In this document: piece after piece, positions 7,963-17,300 of the stretch | Layout of the letters: each line of letters starts with the position of its first letter | How positions within the stretch are numbered: the first letter of the stretch is position 1 | Source of the DNA: RSA11 sp965652565 | Lineage (GTDB): Bacteria > Actinomycetota > Thermoleophilia > Solirubrobacterales > 70-9 | NCBI GenBank assembly: GCA_965652565.1 | Contig: CBFGWL010000011.1 | Coordinates: 1-47,823 of the forward strand | Direction: 5' to 3' | Length of the DNA stretch: 47,823 nucleotides | The notes under the pieces: model-generated | Told to the model about the DNA's origin: nothing | The model's input: the letters and a program-made list of their open reading frames with translations, nothing else | Databases searched by the model: none | Position numbers and translations under genes: made by a program

Positions 7963-8807
7963 GCTTCACCAACGGAAATGGGAACGGGCACCGCGGCGAC
8001 GCGGCCCAGCGGCTGTGGGCCGAGCGCCTCACGCTCGGCTACGCCGACGACGACGTCGTGCGCTCGGTCGACCTCGCGATCCCCGACGGCGCGGTGACCG
8101 CGATCATCGGCGCCAACGCGTGCGGCAAGTCGACGCTGCTGCGCGGCCTCGCCCGCCTGCTCACGCCGCGGGGCGGGGTCGCTTACCTCGACGGCAAGGC
8201 GATCCACTCGCTGCGCACGCAGCAGGTGGCGCGCGAGCTCGGCATGCTGCCGCAATCGCCGAGCGCGCCCGACGGCATCACGGTGCGCGATCTCGTCGGT
8301 CGCGGTCGCTACCCGCACCAGGGGCTCTTTCGCCAGTGGACGCCCGCCGACGAGGAGGCGGTCGAGGCCGCGCTCGAGGCAACCGACACGGCGGCTCTCG
8401 CCGACCGGCGCGTGCAGGATCTCTCCGGCGGGCAGCGCCAGCGCGTGTGGGTGGCGATGGCGCTCGCGCAGGACACGGATTTGCTCTTGCTCGACGAACC
8501 CACGTCTTATCTCGACATCAGCCACCAGATCGAGCTGCTGGACCTGCTCGCCGACCTCAACCGCGAGCGCGGCAAGACCATCGTCGCGGTGCTGCACGAC
8601 CTCAACCTGGCCTGCCGCTACGCAGATCGCGTCGTCGCCATGAAGGACGGGCGCATCTTCGCGGAGGGCGCACCGGAGGAGGTGGTGACGCCCGAGAACG
8701 TGCGCGCGGTCTTCGGATTGCAGTGCGAGGTGATCCGCGACCCGCTCACGGGCACGCCGATGGTCGTCCCGCGCGGGCGCCACGCGCCGGTGAGGAGCGC
8801 TGTGTGA
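7959..8807 (+). CDS. Siderophore ABC transporter ATP-binding protein (FecE-like)
   Basis: This 282-residue cytoplasmic ATPase has Walker A GANACGKST at residues 51-59, a Q-loop in LGMLPQSP, the signature LSGGQRQRV, Walker B LLLLDEPTSYLD and the H-loop VLHD. YLDISHQIELLDLL and the DRVVAMKDGRIFAEG tail are characteristic of ferric-siderophore importers. The ATG at 7959 has GAGGAGGA upstream (7943-7950), the best ribosome site in this operon, which may lift ATPase yield. It overlaps the FhuF-like gene by GTGA. Confidence 0.92.
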   Translation: MSFTNGNGNGHRGDAAQRLWAERLTLGYADDDVVRSVDLAIPDGAVTAIIGANACGKSTLLRGLARLLTPRGGVAYLDGKAIHSLRTQQVARELGMLPQSPSAPDGITVRDLVGRGRYPHQGLFRQWTPADEEAVEAALEATDTAALADRRVQDLSGGQRQRVWVAMALAQDTDLLLLDEPTSYLDISHQIELLDLLADLNRERGKTIVAVLHDLNLACRYADRVVAMKDGRIFAEGAPEEVVTPENVRAVFGLQCEVIRDPLTGTPMVVPRGRHAPVRSAV

Positions 8808-9526
8808 ACGGAGTCGTCGTCGCCTGGAGCCCCGCGCGCGACGCGCTGGACGCGCTCGCGTCCGCCAGCGCCAGGGACTTCTCGCCCGACCTGCGGGTCC
8901 TCGACGAACCGGAGGAGGGCTGGGTGGCGCTCGCCGAGCTCGCGGCGCCGGAGCGCCGCCGAGAGAACCACGCGCTGATCGCACGGGCTGCCGGCGAGGG
9001 GGCTCCGCGCACCGTGCCCGAGCTCTGGGAAGTGGAGGCCGTCGCCTGGTACGCGGGCCTGGTCGCCGCCGGTTGCCTGCTGCGCGGCGTGCCGGTGCCG
9101 GAGCTGCGGCCCGACGCCACCTGGGTCTACCTGGGGTCCTGGGGCCGGGCCGCGGGCCTTGCGGTGCGCCCGGACGCGCGGTGCGCGACGGGGGTCGCCG
9201 CGGCCCACGCTGCGATTCGTGACGCGTGTGCTCCGGTGGTCTGTGCAGCGCGTCCCGCCCGCCGCCCGCTTTTGTGGCGGCACGTCGGCGACAGCGTGGC
9301 CGACGCGATGCTGTGGTGCGCCGCCGCGCTGCACGCCGACGAGGGGCGGCGCGATGAGGTCGCTGCGGCGCTCCTGGATCCCGGCGAGAGCTGGGCGGTG
9401 CCCTTCGTCTGCAACGCAGACGGTGAGCACGAGCGCACCACCTGCTGCCTCAGCTACCGGGTCGAGCCCGACGCTTACTGCCCGGGCTGCCCGCACGCGG
9501 ACAAGTGCTCTGAACGCGGGCGATAG
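8804..9526 (+). CDS. FhuF-like siderophore-iron reductase with [2Fe-2S] site
   Basis: This 240-residue protein ends with CC-x10-C-x2-C (CCLSYRVEPDAYCPGC), the unusual cysteine spacing that ligates a [2Fe-2S] cluster in FhuF, the cytoplasmic reductase that frees iron from imported ferric siderophores. The rest has the loose similarity expected of the family, including LLWRHVGDSVADAMLW in the middle. It is co-translated with the importer (GTGA overlap), which fits reductive release as the last uptake step. It has no transmembrane segment. Confidence 0.82.
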   Translation: MNGVVVAWSPARDALDALASASARDFSPDLRVLDEPEEGWVALAELAAPERRRENHALIARAAGEGAPRTVPELWEVEAVAWYAGLVAAGCLLRGVPVPELRPDATWVYLGSWGRAAGLAVRPDARCATGVAAAHAAIRDACAPVVCAARPARRPLLWRHVGDSVADAMLWCAAALHADEGRRDEVAAALLDPGESWAVPFVCNADGEHERTTCCLSYRVEPDAYCPGCPHADKCSERGR

Positions 9527-9534
9527 AGCTCGCT

Positions 9535-9540
9535 TAGGAT
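9535..9540 (+). promoter_or_regulatory. Leaderless -10 box (TAGGAT) of the dioxygenase gene
   Basis: TAGGAT ends 6 nt before GTG 9547, so the mRNA would begin at the start codon. No ribosome-binding sequence is present. The box sits just after the FhuF-like stop, giving the dioxygenase gene its own promoter. Confidence 0.5.
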
Positions 9541-9546
9541 GCGGGT

Positions 9547-10434
9547 GTGCCCCCCGACGCGCCCGCGCCCACCGAGGAGGAGCTCGCCCGGCTGTTCGAC
9601 ACCGTCGTCGGCACGGTGGTCCTGCGGGTCGGGGACCTGGAGAGCCAGCGGCGCTTCTACGAGCACGCGCTGGGCCTGCGTGCGAGCGACGCGGGGGCGG
9701 ACCTGGTTGACCTCGCCGACGCCGAGGGGCGCGTGCTGGTGCGCCTCGACGCGACGCGCTCGGCCGGGGCCGCGCCGCTGAACGCGCCGCGCACCGGCCT
9801 CTTCCACACGGCGTTTCGCTTCCCCGACCGCGGGGCGCTGGGCGCCGCGACGAAACGGGCGTATGAGGCCCGCGCGATCTTTGAGGGCGCCTCCGACCAC
9901 GGCGTCTCGGAGGCGGTCTACCTGCAGGACGCGGAGGGCAACGGGATCGAGCTCTACCGCGACCGCGCCTACGAGGAGTGGCCGGCGGGCGAGCCGGGCC
10001 GGGTCGGGATGTTCACGGCGGCGCTCGACGTCGCCGCGCTCGTGCGCGACGCCGCCGATACTCCGGAGATCGCCCGCTGCGACGTCGGGCACATCCACCT
10101 GATGGTCGCCGACGTCGAGCGCACGAACGCCTTCTACACGGAGGTCGTCGGCCTCGACGAGCGGCAGCGCTTCGGCCCCTCGGCGACCTTTCTGGCCGAG
10201 GGGCTCTACCACCACCACGTCGGCGCGAACATGTGGCACAGCCGCGGCGCCGCGGCGCCGCCCGAGACCGTCCCCGGGCTCGAGGGCTACGAGCTGCGGC
10301 TGCGCTCCGCGGAGCGGGTCGCGGCGGCGGCCGAGCGCCTGGAGGCGGCCGGCGCCGACGTCGCGCGCGCCGGCGGCAGCGTCACCTTCTACGACCCGGA
10401 CTCCATCCGGGTCACGCTGACGGTTCGCGGCTAG
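9547..10434 (+). CDS. CatE-like extradiol dioxygenase (two VOC domains)
   Basis: This 295-residue protein has two vicinal-oxygen-chelate domains (about residues 18-145 and 175-290). Motifs match the Bacillus CatE (catechol 2,3-dioxygenase) group: LFHTAFRFPD, AVYLQDAEGNGIELYRDR followed by EEW, HIHLMVADV and YHHHVGANMW. His and Glu residues in these blocks are the expected metal ligands. It probably cleaves a catechol-type ring, although related proteins remain uncharacterised. It follows the siderophore operon by 20 bases but has its own apparent promoter. Its end faces the minus-strand transporter operon. Confidence 0.8.
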   Translation: MPPDAPAPTEEELARLFDTVVGTVVLRVGDLESQRRFYEHALGLRASDAGADLVDLADAEGRVLVRLDATRSAGAAPLNAPRTGLFHTAFRFPDRGALGAATKRAYEARAIFEGASDHGVSEAVYLQDAEGNGIELYRDRAYEEWPAGEPGRVGMFTAALDVAALVRDAADTPEIARCDVGHIHLMVADVERTNAFYTEVVGLDERQRFGPSATFLAEGLYHHHVGANMWHSRGAAAPPETVPGLEGYELRLRSAERVAAAAERLEAAGADVARAGGSVTFYDPDSIRVTLTVRG

Positions 10435-10452
10435 GAGGGATTCGCGCCGGGG

Positions 10453-11528
<1,076 letters not shown>

Positions 11529-11532
<4 letters not shown>

Positions 11533-12563
11533 GCGGCCTCCAACCCGATCTCGCCGCTCGCCATCGTGCGTTTGGCCCGCTTCTCGTCGGGCGATAGCCA
11601 GCAGCGGTCGGTGTGCGAGGAATCGCCCGCGCGCGCCTCGAGCGGCGGCTCGATGGAGCAGCGGTCGAACGCGTGCGGGCAGCGCGGGCGGAACTTGCAG
11701 CCCTGCGGCATGGCGACCGGCGAGGGCGGTTGGCCCTTGATCTGCGCGAGCTTGTCGGCCCGCGGGCGGTCCATGCGGGTGATCGAGCCGAGCAGGCCCC
11801 AGGTGTAGGGATGCTGGGGGTCGTAGAAGAGCGCTTCAAGCGGCGCGGCCTCGACCGCGCGGCCCGCGTACATCACCAGCACGCGGTCGGCGATCTCGGC
11901 GATCACGCCCAGGTCGTGGGTGATCATGATCACGGCCATCCCGAGGCGGTCGCGCAGCTCCTTGATGAGCGTGAGGATCTGCGCCTGGGTGGTGACGTCG
12001 AGCGCCGTGGTCGGCTCGTCGGCGATCAGGATCTCGGGATCGTTGACCAGCGCCATCGCGATCATCGCGCGCTGGCGCATGCCGCCGGAGAACTCGTGTG
12101 GGTATTCGCCCATGCGCCGGCGCGCGTCGGGGATGCCGACCATCTCGAGCAGCTCGGCGGCCCGCTCTCTCGCCTCCTCCTTGCTCGCGCTGCGGTGCAC
12201 CTGGATCGCCTCGATCAGTTGCTTGCCGATCGTGTAGAAGGGGTGCAGCGACGAGAGCGGGTCCTGGAAGATCATCGAGATCTTGTTGCCGCGGATCTCG
12301 CGCAGCTCCTCCTCGTCGGCGGCGACCAGGTCCTGCCCGCCGAAGTCAACCCGCCCCGAGATCGCCGTGTGGGGGCCCCGGGTCAGGCCGAGGATCGACA
12401 GGTTGGCGACGCTCTTGCCGGAGCCGGACTCGCCGACGATGCCGAGGATCTCGCCGCGGCGCAGGTTGAACGACAGGCCGTCGACGGCCCGCAGCTCGCC
12501 CGCGTCGGTCTCGAACGAGACCCTGAGGTCGCTGACGGAAAGCAGGTTTGGGCTAGTGCTCAC
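11529..12563 (-). CDS. Peptide/nickel-type ABC transporter ATPase, OppD/DppD family
   Basis: This 344-residue ATPase has Walker A GESGSGKS, signature FSGGMRQRAMIAMAL, Walker B ILIADEPTTALD and H-loop ITHD, followed by HPYTWGLLGSI and the Cys-containing tail CKFRPRCPHAFDRC of OppD proteins. It pairs with the OppF-type subunit to form the heterodimeric motor. GTG 12563 overlaps the permease stop (GTGA) and is the only start that leaves a normal N-terminus; the open frame continues upstream inside the permease gene as a shadow. Confidence 0.92.
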
Positions 12564-13525
12564 TGGAAGCGGACCCTCGGATCCAGGTACGCGTAGAGGA
12601 TGTCGACGATCAACGAGAGGATCACGATGAAGAACGCCCCGAAGAGCACGATCCCCTGGATCAGCTCGTAGTCGGACTGCCCGATCGCCGAGGCGAGCTC
12701 GCCGCCCACGCCGGGGATGTTGAAGACGGTCTCGGTCAGGATCGCGTTGCCCGCGAGCAGGATGCCGACGTCGATGCCGAGCAGCGTGACTACCGGCGTG
12801 AGCGCGCTGCGCAGCCCGTGACGGCGCACCACTTGGCTCTCGGGAACGCCCTTGGCGCGCGCGGTGCGGATGTAGTCCTCGGACATCACCTCGATCATCT
12901 GCGAGCGGATGTAACGGGCGTAGATCGCCGCGGTCGCGCTTGCCAGGACGATCCACGGCAGGAGCATCGCGCCCACCTTGCCCATGAAGGTCGTGGACTC
13001 CGAGTAGGCGCCGATGCCGGGGAAGATCGAGATCACGCCCACGTCCTGCGCGAACAGGTAGAGCGCAACCAGCCCAAGCCAGAAGACCGGCGCGGAGATC
13101 AGCGTGAGCGTGACGATCATCGTCGAGCGATCGAGCAGGGATCGTCGCCTGATCGCGGAGATCACGCCCACCGGGATCGCGATCGCGAGCCACAGGATCA
13201 CCGCCCCGACGGTGAGCATGATCGTCGCCGGTAAGCGGTCGAAGATGATGTCGCGCACCTGCTCGTTGTTCTGGAAGATGCTCGTGCCGAGGTCGAACTC
13301 GGTGACGACGCCCTTCACGTAGCGGCCGAAGCGCTCGTAGATCGGGTCGTCGAGCCCGTACGTCTCGCGGATCGCCTCGATCTGGGCCTCCGAGGCGCCG
13401 CGGCCCGCGCGCAGCTGCGCCGGGTCCGCCACCGGGAGGACGTTGAAGATCACGAAGATGACCGCCATCACGATGAAAAGCAGCGCGACGGCCCAGAGCA
13501 AGCGTCTCGTGATGTAGCGGAGCAT
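12560..13525 (-). CDS. Peptide/nickel-type ABC transporter permease, OppB/DppB family
   Basis: This 321-residue permease has six predicted helices. The N-terminus MLRYITRRLLWAVALLF and the loop YGLDDPIYERFGRYV are typical of DppB proteins. The EAA motif appears as DYIRTARAKGVPESQVVRRHGLRSAL at about residues 215-240, and the C-terminus ends in AYLDPRVRFQ. It lies downstream of the substrate-binding gene, separated by a strong hairpin, so its mRNA level is probably lower than that of the binding protein. Confidence 0.92.
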   Translation of the reverse strand: MLRYITRRLLWAVALLFIVMAVIFVIFNVLPVADPAQLRAGRGASEAQIEAIRETYGLDDPIYERFGRYVKGVVTEFDLGTSIFQNNEQVRDIIFDRLPATIMLTVGAVILWLAIAIPVGVISAIRRRSLLDRSTMIVTLTLISAPVFWLGLVALYLFAQDVGVISIFPGIGAYSESTTFMGKVGAMLLPWIVLASATAAIYARYIRSQMIEVMSEDYIRTARAKGVPESQVVRRHGLRSALTPVVTLLGIDVGILLAGNAILTETVFNIPGVGGELASAIGQSDYELIQGIVLFGAFFIVILSLIVDILYAYLDPRVRFQ

Positions 13526-13562
13526 CGGTCGGTGGTTGTCGGGGTTGTCCGTGAGGGGCGAG

Positions 13563-13593
13563 GTGAGGGGCCCGCCGCGGGCGGGCCCCTCAC
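13563..13593 (-). terminator. Intra-operon hairpin after the peptide-binding protein gene
   Basis: A perfect 14-bp GC-rich stem (13563-13576 with 13580-13593) closes a 3-nt loop, 16 bases after the stop of the binding-protein gene. Strong hairpins at this place in ABC operons usually stabilise or partly terminate the mRNA so that the binding protein is made in excess over the permease and ATPases. Confidence 0.7.
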
Positions 13594-13608
13594 TGCGTTC
13601 GCTCTAGG

Positions 13609-15435
13609 TCACTCGGCCTTCAGCGACGTGAACGAGAGATCCCAGTTCGCGTTGAACAGGTTGATCACGCCGGCGACGTCAGCCGACTGGATGTTCACCT
13701 GGTTGTCCCAGATGTACGGGACGGCCGCGGCCTGCTCGCTGATCATCTTGTCGATCTCGCCCCAGGCCTGGGCCCGCTCTTCCTCATCGGCGATGAGCGT
13801 CGCCTCGTCGATCGCCTCGTTGATCTCCGGGACGTCGAGCTGCGGCCAGTTGACGTTGTTCGACGCCTGGATCTGATCGCCGGAGAACGTCGGCTGCAGC
13901 ATGGACTGCGGGTCGTTGAAGTCCTTCAACCAACCCACGCTCGGGCACACGTTCGGCGCAGCCTTCGGGTTGCCGCAGAAGCGCGTGTACATCACGTCCC
14001 GGGCCACGCCGCGAGTCTGCGGCTCGAACCCAAGCGAAGTGAGCGCGTCCTCGAAGACCGCGGTGGTCTCCTTGTCAGGCGAGGCGCCGTCACCGACGAT
14101 GGTCACGGTGCAGTCGCCCTCGCACATGCCGCTCTCGTAGCCGGCCTCGCGCATGTAGTCCTTGGCGACCTCGATGTCGCCCTCGGGCGTCGCGAGGAAG
14201 TCGAGACCAGCGCCTTCAACGCCGCCCGCTTCCTCGAAGCCGGGGAAGTTCGGCGGGATGAAGTGCGTGGCCACCGAGCCGACGAGCTCGCCGCCGCGCG
14301 TGTTGCGCATCGCGACGCGATCCGACGCGGCAACCACGGCCTTGCGGACGTTGATGTCGTCGAACGGCGGCGCCTGCGTGTTGAGCGCGATGTAGCGGTT
14401 GCCACCGCTGGGCGTCGCGGTCATCTGGCCCGGTTCGGCGCTCTCCGCGGCCTCCTGGATCACGTTCGGCGGCGGGGTCAGGTCGCCGTTGATCTGGGCC
14501 GAGCCATCGAGGATCCGGCGGGACGCCGAGGCGACGTCGGCGAAGCCCTCGCGGATCGTGACCGAGTCCAGGTACGCGGGCCGGTAGTCGGTCTCCGGAT
14601 CCCAGTTCGGGTTGCGGACCAGCTTGATCTCGCGACCCGGCTTGTACCCGGTCAGCTCACCCTGGGCGTTGTTCTCGACCATGTACGGGCCGGTGAACAC
14701 CACGTGCTCGCCGTACGTGGAGGGGTTCTGCGCGTCGAACTCCTGCGCGTACTCCTCCGGCACCGGCGCGCTGATCGGCAGCGACAGCGCCTGGATGACC
14801 GTCGCGGCGGTCGGGCGCTCGAGCTCGATGACCAGGGTCTGGTCGTCAGGGGTCTTGATGCCCTCGATGTCCGGGGCGCCGCCCGTCGGGTTGTCCTGGG
14901 CCTGCTTCTGGGCCTTCTTGAACCCGACCACGTCGCCCAGGTACGAAGGCAGGTACGCCGTCGCCACGCCCGGCAGCAAGCCGCGCTCGATCGCGTACTT
15001 CACGTCGGCGGAGGTGACATCGCGGTCAACCGGCGGGCTGAACTTGACGCCCTCTCGCAGCGTGAAGGTGATCGTCTGGTTGTCGTCGGAGATCTCGGGC
15101 TCCTCGGCCGCGAGGTCCGGGCTCGGCTCGGTCGTGTCGTCGGGCTGCCAGCCCATCAGCGTGCGGTGCGCCGCCGACGTGACCATGTAGGTGAACTGGT
15201 AGTACGCCGGCGCCGGGTCCATGTAGTCGATGTCGTCCGTGGCGAGCACGGTCAGATCGCCGCCCTCCTGAGCGCCGTCCGGCGGCGCCGTGGGTGCGGC
15301 GAACTCCTCCGGGATGCCGGTCTCGCCGGCGGCGGCTCCGTTCCCGCCGTCGTCATCGTCATCGCTCCCGCAAGCGGGCAACGCGATGGCGATGGCGAGC
15401 ACCAGGAGCGCGAGCAACCAGGGATGCCTTCGCAT
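13609..15435 (-). CDS. Peptide/nickel-type ABC transporter substrate-binding lipoprotein
   Basis: This 608-residue solute-binding protein is of family 5 (DppA/OppA). From ATG 15435 it has an Arg/His N-region, a hydrophobic core and lipobox LPAC, followed by an acidic linker with a run of five Asp. The family landmarks GGDLTVL near the mature N-terminus, ITFTLREGVKFSPPVDRDVTSADVKYAIER, HVVFTGPYMVE and LNTQAPPFDDINVRKAV are clear. The ATG has AAAGGAACC upstream; an in-frame ATG 48 bases earlier lacks such support. It sits between the DppC-type and DppB-type permease genes, an unusual order that matches the hairpin found downstream. Confidence 0.92.
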   Translation of the reverse strand: MRRHPWLLALLVLAIAIALPACGSDDDDDGGNGAAAGETGIPEEFAAPTAPPDGAQEGGDLTVLATDDIDYMDPAPAYYQFTYMVTSAAHRTLMGWQPDDTTEPSPDLAAEEPEISDDNQTITFTLREGVKFSPPVDRDVTSADVKYAIERGLLPGVATAYLPSYLGDVVGFKKAQKQAQDNPTGGAPDIEGIKTPDDQTLVIELERPTAATVIQALSLPISAPVPEEYAQEFDAQNPSTYGEHVVFTGPYMVENNAQGELTGYKPGREIKLVRNPNWDPETDYRPAYLDSVTIREGFADVASASRRILDGSAQINGDLTPPPNVIQEAAESAEPGQMTATPSGGNRYIALNTQAPPFDDINVRKAVVAASDRVAMRNTRGGELVGSVATHFIPPNFPGFEEAGGVEGAGLDFLATPEGDIEVAKDYMREAGYESGMCEGDCTVTIVGDGASPDKETTAVFEDALTSLGFEPQTRGVARDVMYTRFCGNPKAAPNVCPSVGWLKDFNDPQSMLQPTFSGDQIQASNNVNWPQLDVPEINEAIDEATLIADEEERAQAWGEIDKMISEQAAAVPYIWDNQVNIQSADVAGVINLFNANWDLSFTSLKAE

Positions 15436-15479
15436 GTTGGTTCCTTTCGGTTGGGTTCGGGGGATGGACGCGAGCGGGG

Positions 15480-16478
15480 TCATGACTTGCGCGTCCTTGG
15501 GTTGAGCGCGTCTTGGAGCGCGTCACCGATCAAGTTGAAGGCCAGGACCGTGAGGACGAGGGCGACGCCCGGGAACGTCATGTACCACCACTGGTCCTGG
15601 AAGTTGTCGCTGGCGTCGTCGATCATCTGGCCCCAGCTCGGCTCGCCGGTGACGCCGACGCCGAGGAACGAGAGCGCCGCCTCGTACAGGATCACCTGCG
15701 GGATCAGGATCGAGGAGTAGACGATGATCGGCGCGGCGAGGTTGGGGAGGATCTCGCGGAAGATGATCCGCGTGTTGGAGGCGCCGAGCGAGCGTGCCGC
15801 CTCGACGAACTCCTTCTCGCGCAGCGACAGCGTCTGGCCGCGCACGATCCTGGCCATGTAGGTCCAGCTCGTGAACGCGATCACGAAGATCACGACGCCG
15901 AGCCCGGGTTTGAGCAGGCCGCCGAAGCAGCCACCGCCCTCCTGGCCGGCGCCGGCGACCGTGCACGCCGCCGCGAGGCCGGTGGCGAGCAGCAGGTAGG
16001 GGATCGCGAGGAGGACGTCGACGCTGCGGGAGATGATCGTGTCGGTCCAGCCGCGGAAGTAGCCGGCGAGCAGGCCCGCGATCACGCCGGCGATCGCGGC
16101 GATGAAGGTGGCCGAGAAGGCGACGATCAGCGAGACGCGGGCGCCGTAGACGACGCGGCTGAAGACGTCGCGGCCGATCTGATCGACGCCGAAGTAGTGG
16201 TCGGCAGAGGGGCCGGTCGGCGTCGCGAAGACGGGGTCGAGCGCCCCCGTGTCGCGGTCCTCAGGACCGGGCGCCCCCGCGAGATCGACGACAACGGGCG
16301 CCGCGATCGCGACGACGATCAGGAAAGCGACGAAACCGAGCGCGACGAGGGCCAGACGGTCCTCGCGGAAGCGCTGCCAGAGCAATCGCCACGGGTTTTG
16401 TTCTTCTGGTTCGGTGAGCAGATCCCCGCTGCCAGGAATGCTGGCGGGCGCCTGCTCTTGAGCTCCAGAACTCTCCAA
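15480..16478 (-). CDS. Peptide/nickel-type ABC transporter permease, OppC/DppC family
   Basis: This 332-residue permease has an N-terminal cytoplasmic extension (about 45 residues) and six helices. DHYFGVDQIGRDVFSRVVYGAR is the classical DppC block; the EAA loop is EFVEAARSLGASNTRIIFREILPN. An inserted Gly/Cys-rich loop (about residues 175-190, with two Cys) lies between helices. The start is TTG 16478, with AGAGAGGA a few bases upstream, a slightly short spacing. It is the first gene of the operon and diverges from csaA. Confidence 0.9.
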   Translation of the reverse strand: MESSGAQEQAPASIPGSGDLLTEPEEQNPWRLLWQRFREDRLALVALGFVAFLIVVAIAAPVVVDLAGAPGPEDRDTGALDPVFATPTGPSADHYFGVDQIGRDVFSRVVYGARVSLIVAFSATFIAAIAGVIAGLLAGYFRGWTDTIISRSVDVLLAIPYLLLATGLAAACTVAGAGQEGGGCFGGLLKPGLGVVIFVIAFTSWTYMARIVRGQTLSLREKEFVEAARSLGASNTRIIFREILPNLAAPIIVYSSILIPQVILYEAALSFLGVGVTGEPSWGQMIDDASDNFQDQWWYMTFPGVALVLTVLAFNLIGDALQDALNPRTRKS

Positions 16479-16566
16479 AAATCCTCTCTCTCAGACCGCC
16501 CCCGAGCGGCTTGGACCCCACACTAATACCGCGAAGGGTCGGTTCGAAAACCGCCCGGCCTCCCTC

Positions 16567-16572
16567 TACAGT
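16567..16572 (+). promoter_or_regulatory. Promoter -10 (TACAGT) for the csaA unit
   Basis: TACAGT lies 8 nt before ATG 16581, with TTCGAA (16543-16548) 18 bp upstream as a possible -35. A start in this place would make the 19-codon upstream ORF leaderless. Confidence 0.4.
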
Positions 16573-16580
16573 GGGCGGCG

Positions 16581-16640
16581 ATGGGTCCCGCGACGCCAAA
16601 CCGAACGCCCCGAACGCCCCGCGCGGAGGTCGCCGGGTGA
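16581..16640 (+). CDS. Possible 19-codon leader peptide ahead of csaA
   Basis: An ATG-initiated frame of 19 codons (MGPATPNRTPRTPRAEVAG) ends with TGA 16638-16640, which overlaps the csaA GTG by GTGA. The repeated Thr-Pro-Arg pattern is notable. The exact coupling geometry and the -10 box placed just upstream suggest it is translated, but its short length means chance cannot be excluded. Confidence 0.3.
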   Translation: MGPATPNRTPRTPRAEVAG

Positions 16641-16984
16641 CTTCGCCCGACGGCACGATCGACTGGGATCACTTCGCCGCCGTCGACATGCGGGTCGGCC
16701 GGATCGTCGCGGTGGAGGACTTCCCGGAGGCGCGCCGGCCCGCCTGGAAGCTGCGCATCGACTTCGGCCCCGAGCTTGGCGAGAAGCGCTCCTCCGCGCA
16801 GATCACGCACTACTCGCGCGCGGAGCTCGAGGGGCGCCTCGTGGTGGCCGTCGTCAACTTCCCGCCGAAGCAGATCGGCCCGTTCCGCTCGGAGGTGCTG
16901 GTGCTCGGCGCGCTGGATGAGCGCCGCGGGGTGGTGCTGCTTCAGCCGGACGGCGAAACCGAGCTGGGCGCGCGGATCGCCTAG
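16637..16984 (+). CDS. csaA: CsaA-like tRNA-binding-domain protein
   Basis: This 115-residue protein is a single EMAP-II/Arc1p-type tRNA-binding OB fold. FAAVDMRVGRIVAVEDFPEARRPAWKL, IDFGPELGEKRSSAQI and VVAVVNFPPKQIGPFRSEVLVLG are the family blocks seen in CsaA, a small dimeric protein with chaperone and export-related activity in Bacillus. GTG 16637 has GGAGGT 6 nt upstream and gives the usual length; a longer frame upstream is not conserved-looking. The stop shares the palindrome CTAG with the converging gene. Confidence 0.88.
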   Translation: MTSPDGTIDWDHFAAVDMRVGRIVAVEDFPEARRPAWKLRIDFGPELGEKRSSAQITHYSRAELEGRLVVAVVNFPPKQIGPFRSEVLVLGALDERRGVVLLQPDGETELGARIA

Positions 16985-17232
16985 TCGTCCTCGAGCGGAT
17001 AGGCGAGCTCGATGTGGCGCACCGCGACCGCCACGAACGCACGCCGCTCCGCGCTTGCCCCGAGCCCCTCGAGCGGCGCGATCTCGACGTCGGTGAGCGC
17101 GAGGAAGGCGACGTCGCCGTGGTTGAGGTACTCGGAGAGCCGTGAGCGGTAGCCCTCGCGCGGCAGGGTGAGATCGCCCGTGATCCGGTAGCGCGAGGTC
17201 TCGACGACGACTCGTTCGCGGCGCTGCTCCAT
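16981..17232 (-). CDS. Conserved small protein of DUF6812-like type
   Basis: This 83-residue protein has the pattern VVVETSRYRITGDLTLPREGYRSRLSEYLNH followed by FLALTDVEI and FVAVAVRHIELAYPLED. The alternating strands look like a small beta barrel. Proteins of this kind are widespread in Actinobacteria with no known function; the DUF number is from memory. ATG 17232 is chosen over upstream in-frame codons that encode Arg-rich sequence. It converges on csaA with a shared CTAG stop. Confidence 0.72.
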   Translation of the reverse strand: MEQRRERVVVETSRYRITGDLTLPREGYRSRLSEYLNHGDVAFLALTDVEIAPLEGLGASAERRAFVAVAVRHIELAYPLEDD

Positions 17233-17288
17233 TCCGGGGTTATACCGACGATGCGGGTTGGGGCTTGAGCGGGTCCGCAGCGTGCGGG

Positions 17289-17294
17289 TAGCGT
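17289..17294 (+). promoter_or_regulatory. Leaderless -10 box (TAGCGT) of the nitroreductase gene
   Basis: TAGCGT ends exactly 6 nt before GTG 17301 and there is no Shine-Dalgarno sequence, matching other leaderless genes in this window. A GGGTA overlaps it (17286-17290), but no matching GTT-type -35 is present. Confidence 0.45.
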
Positions 17295-17300
17295 TGCGCC

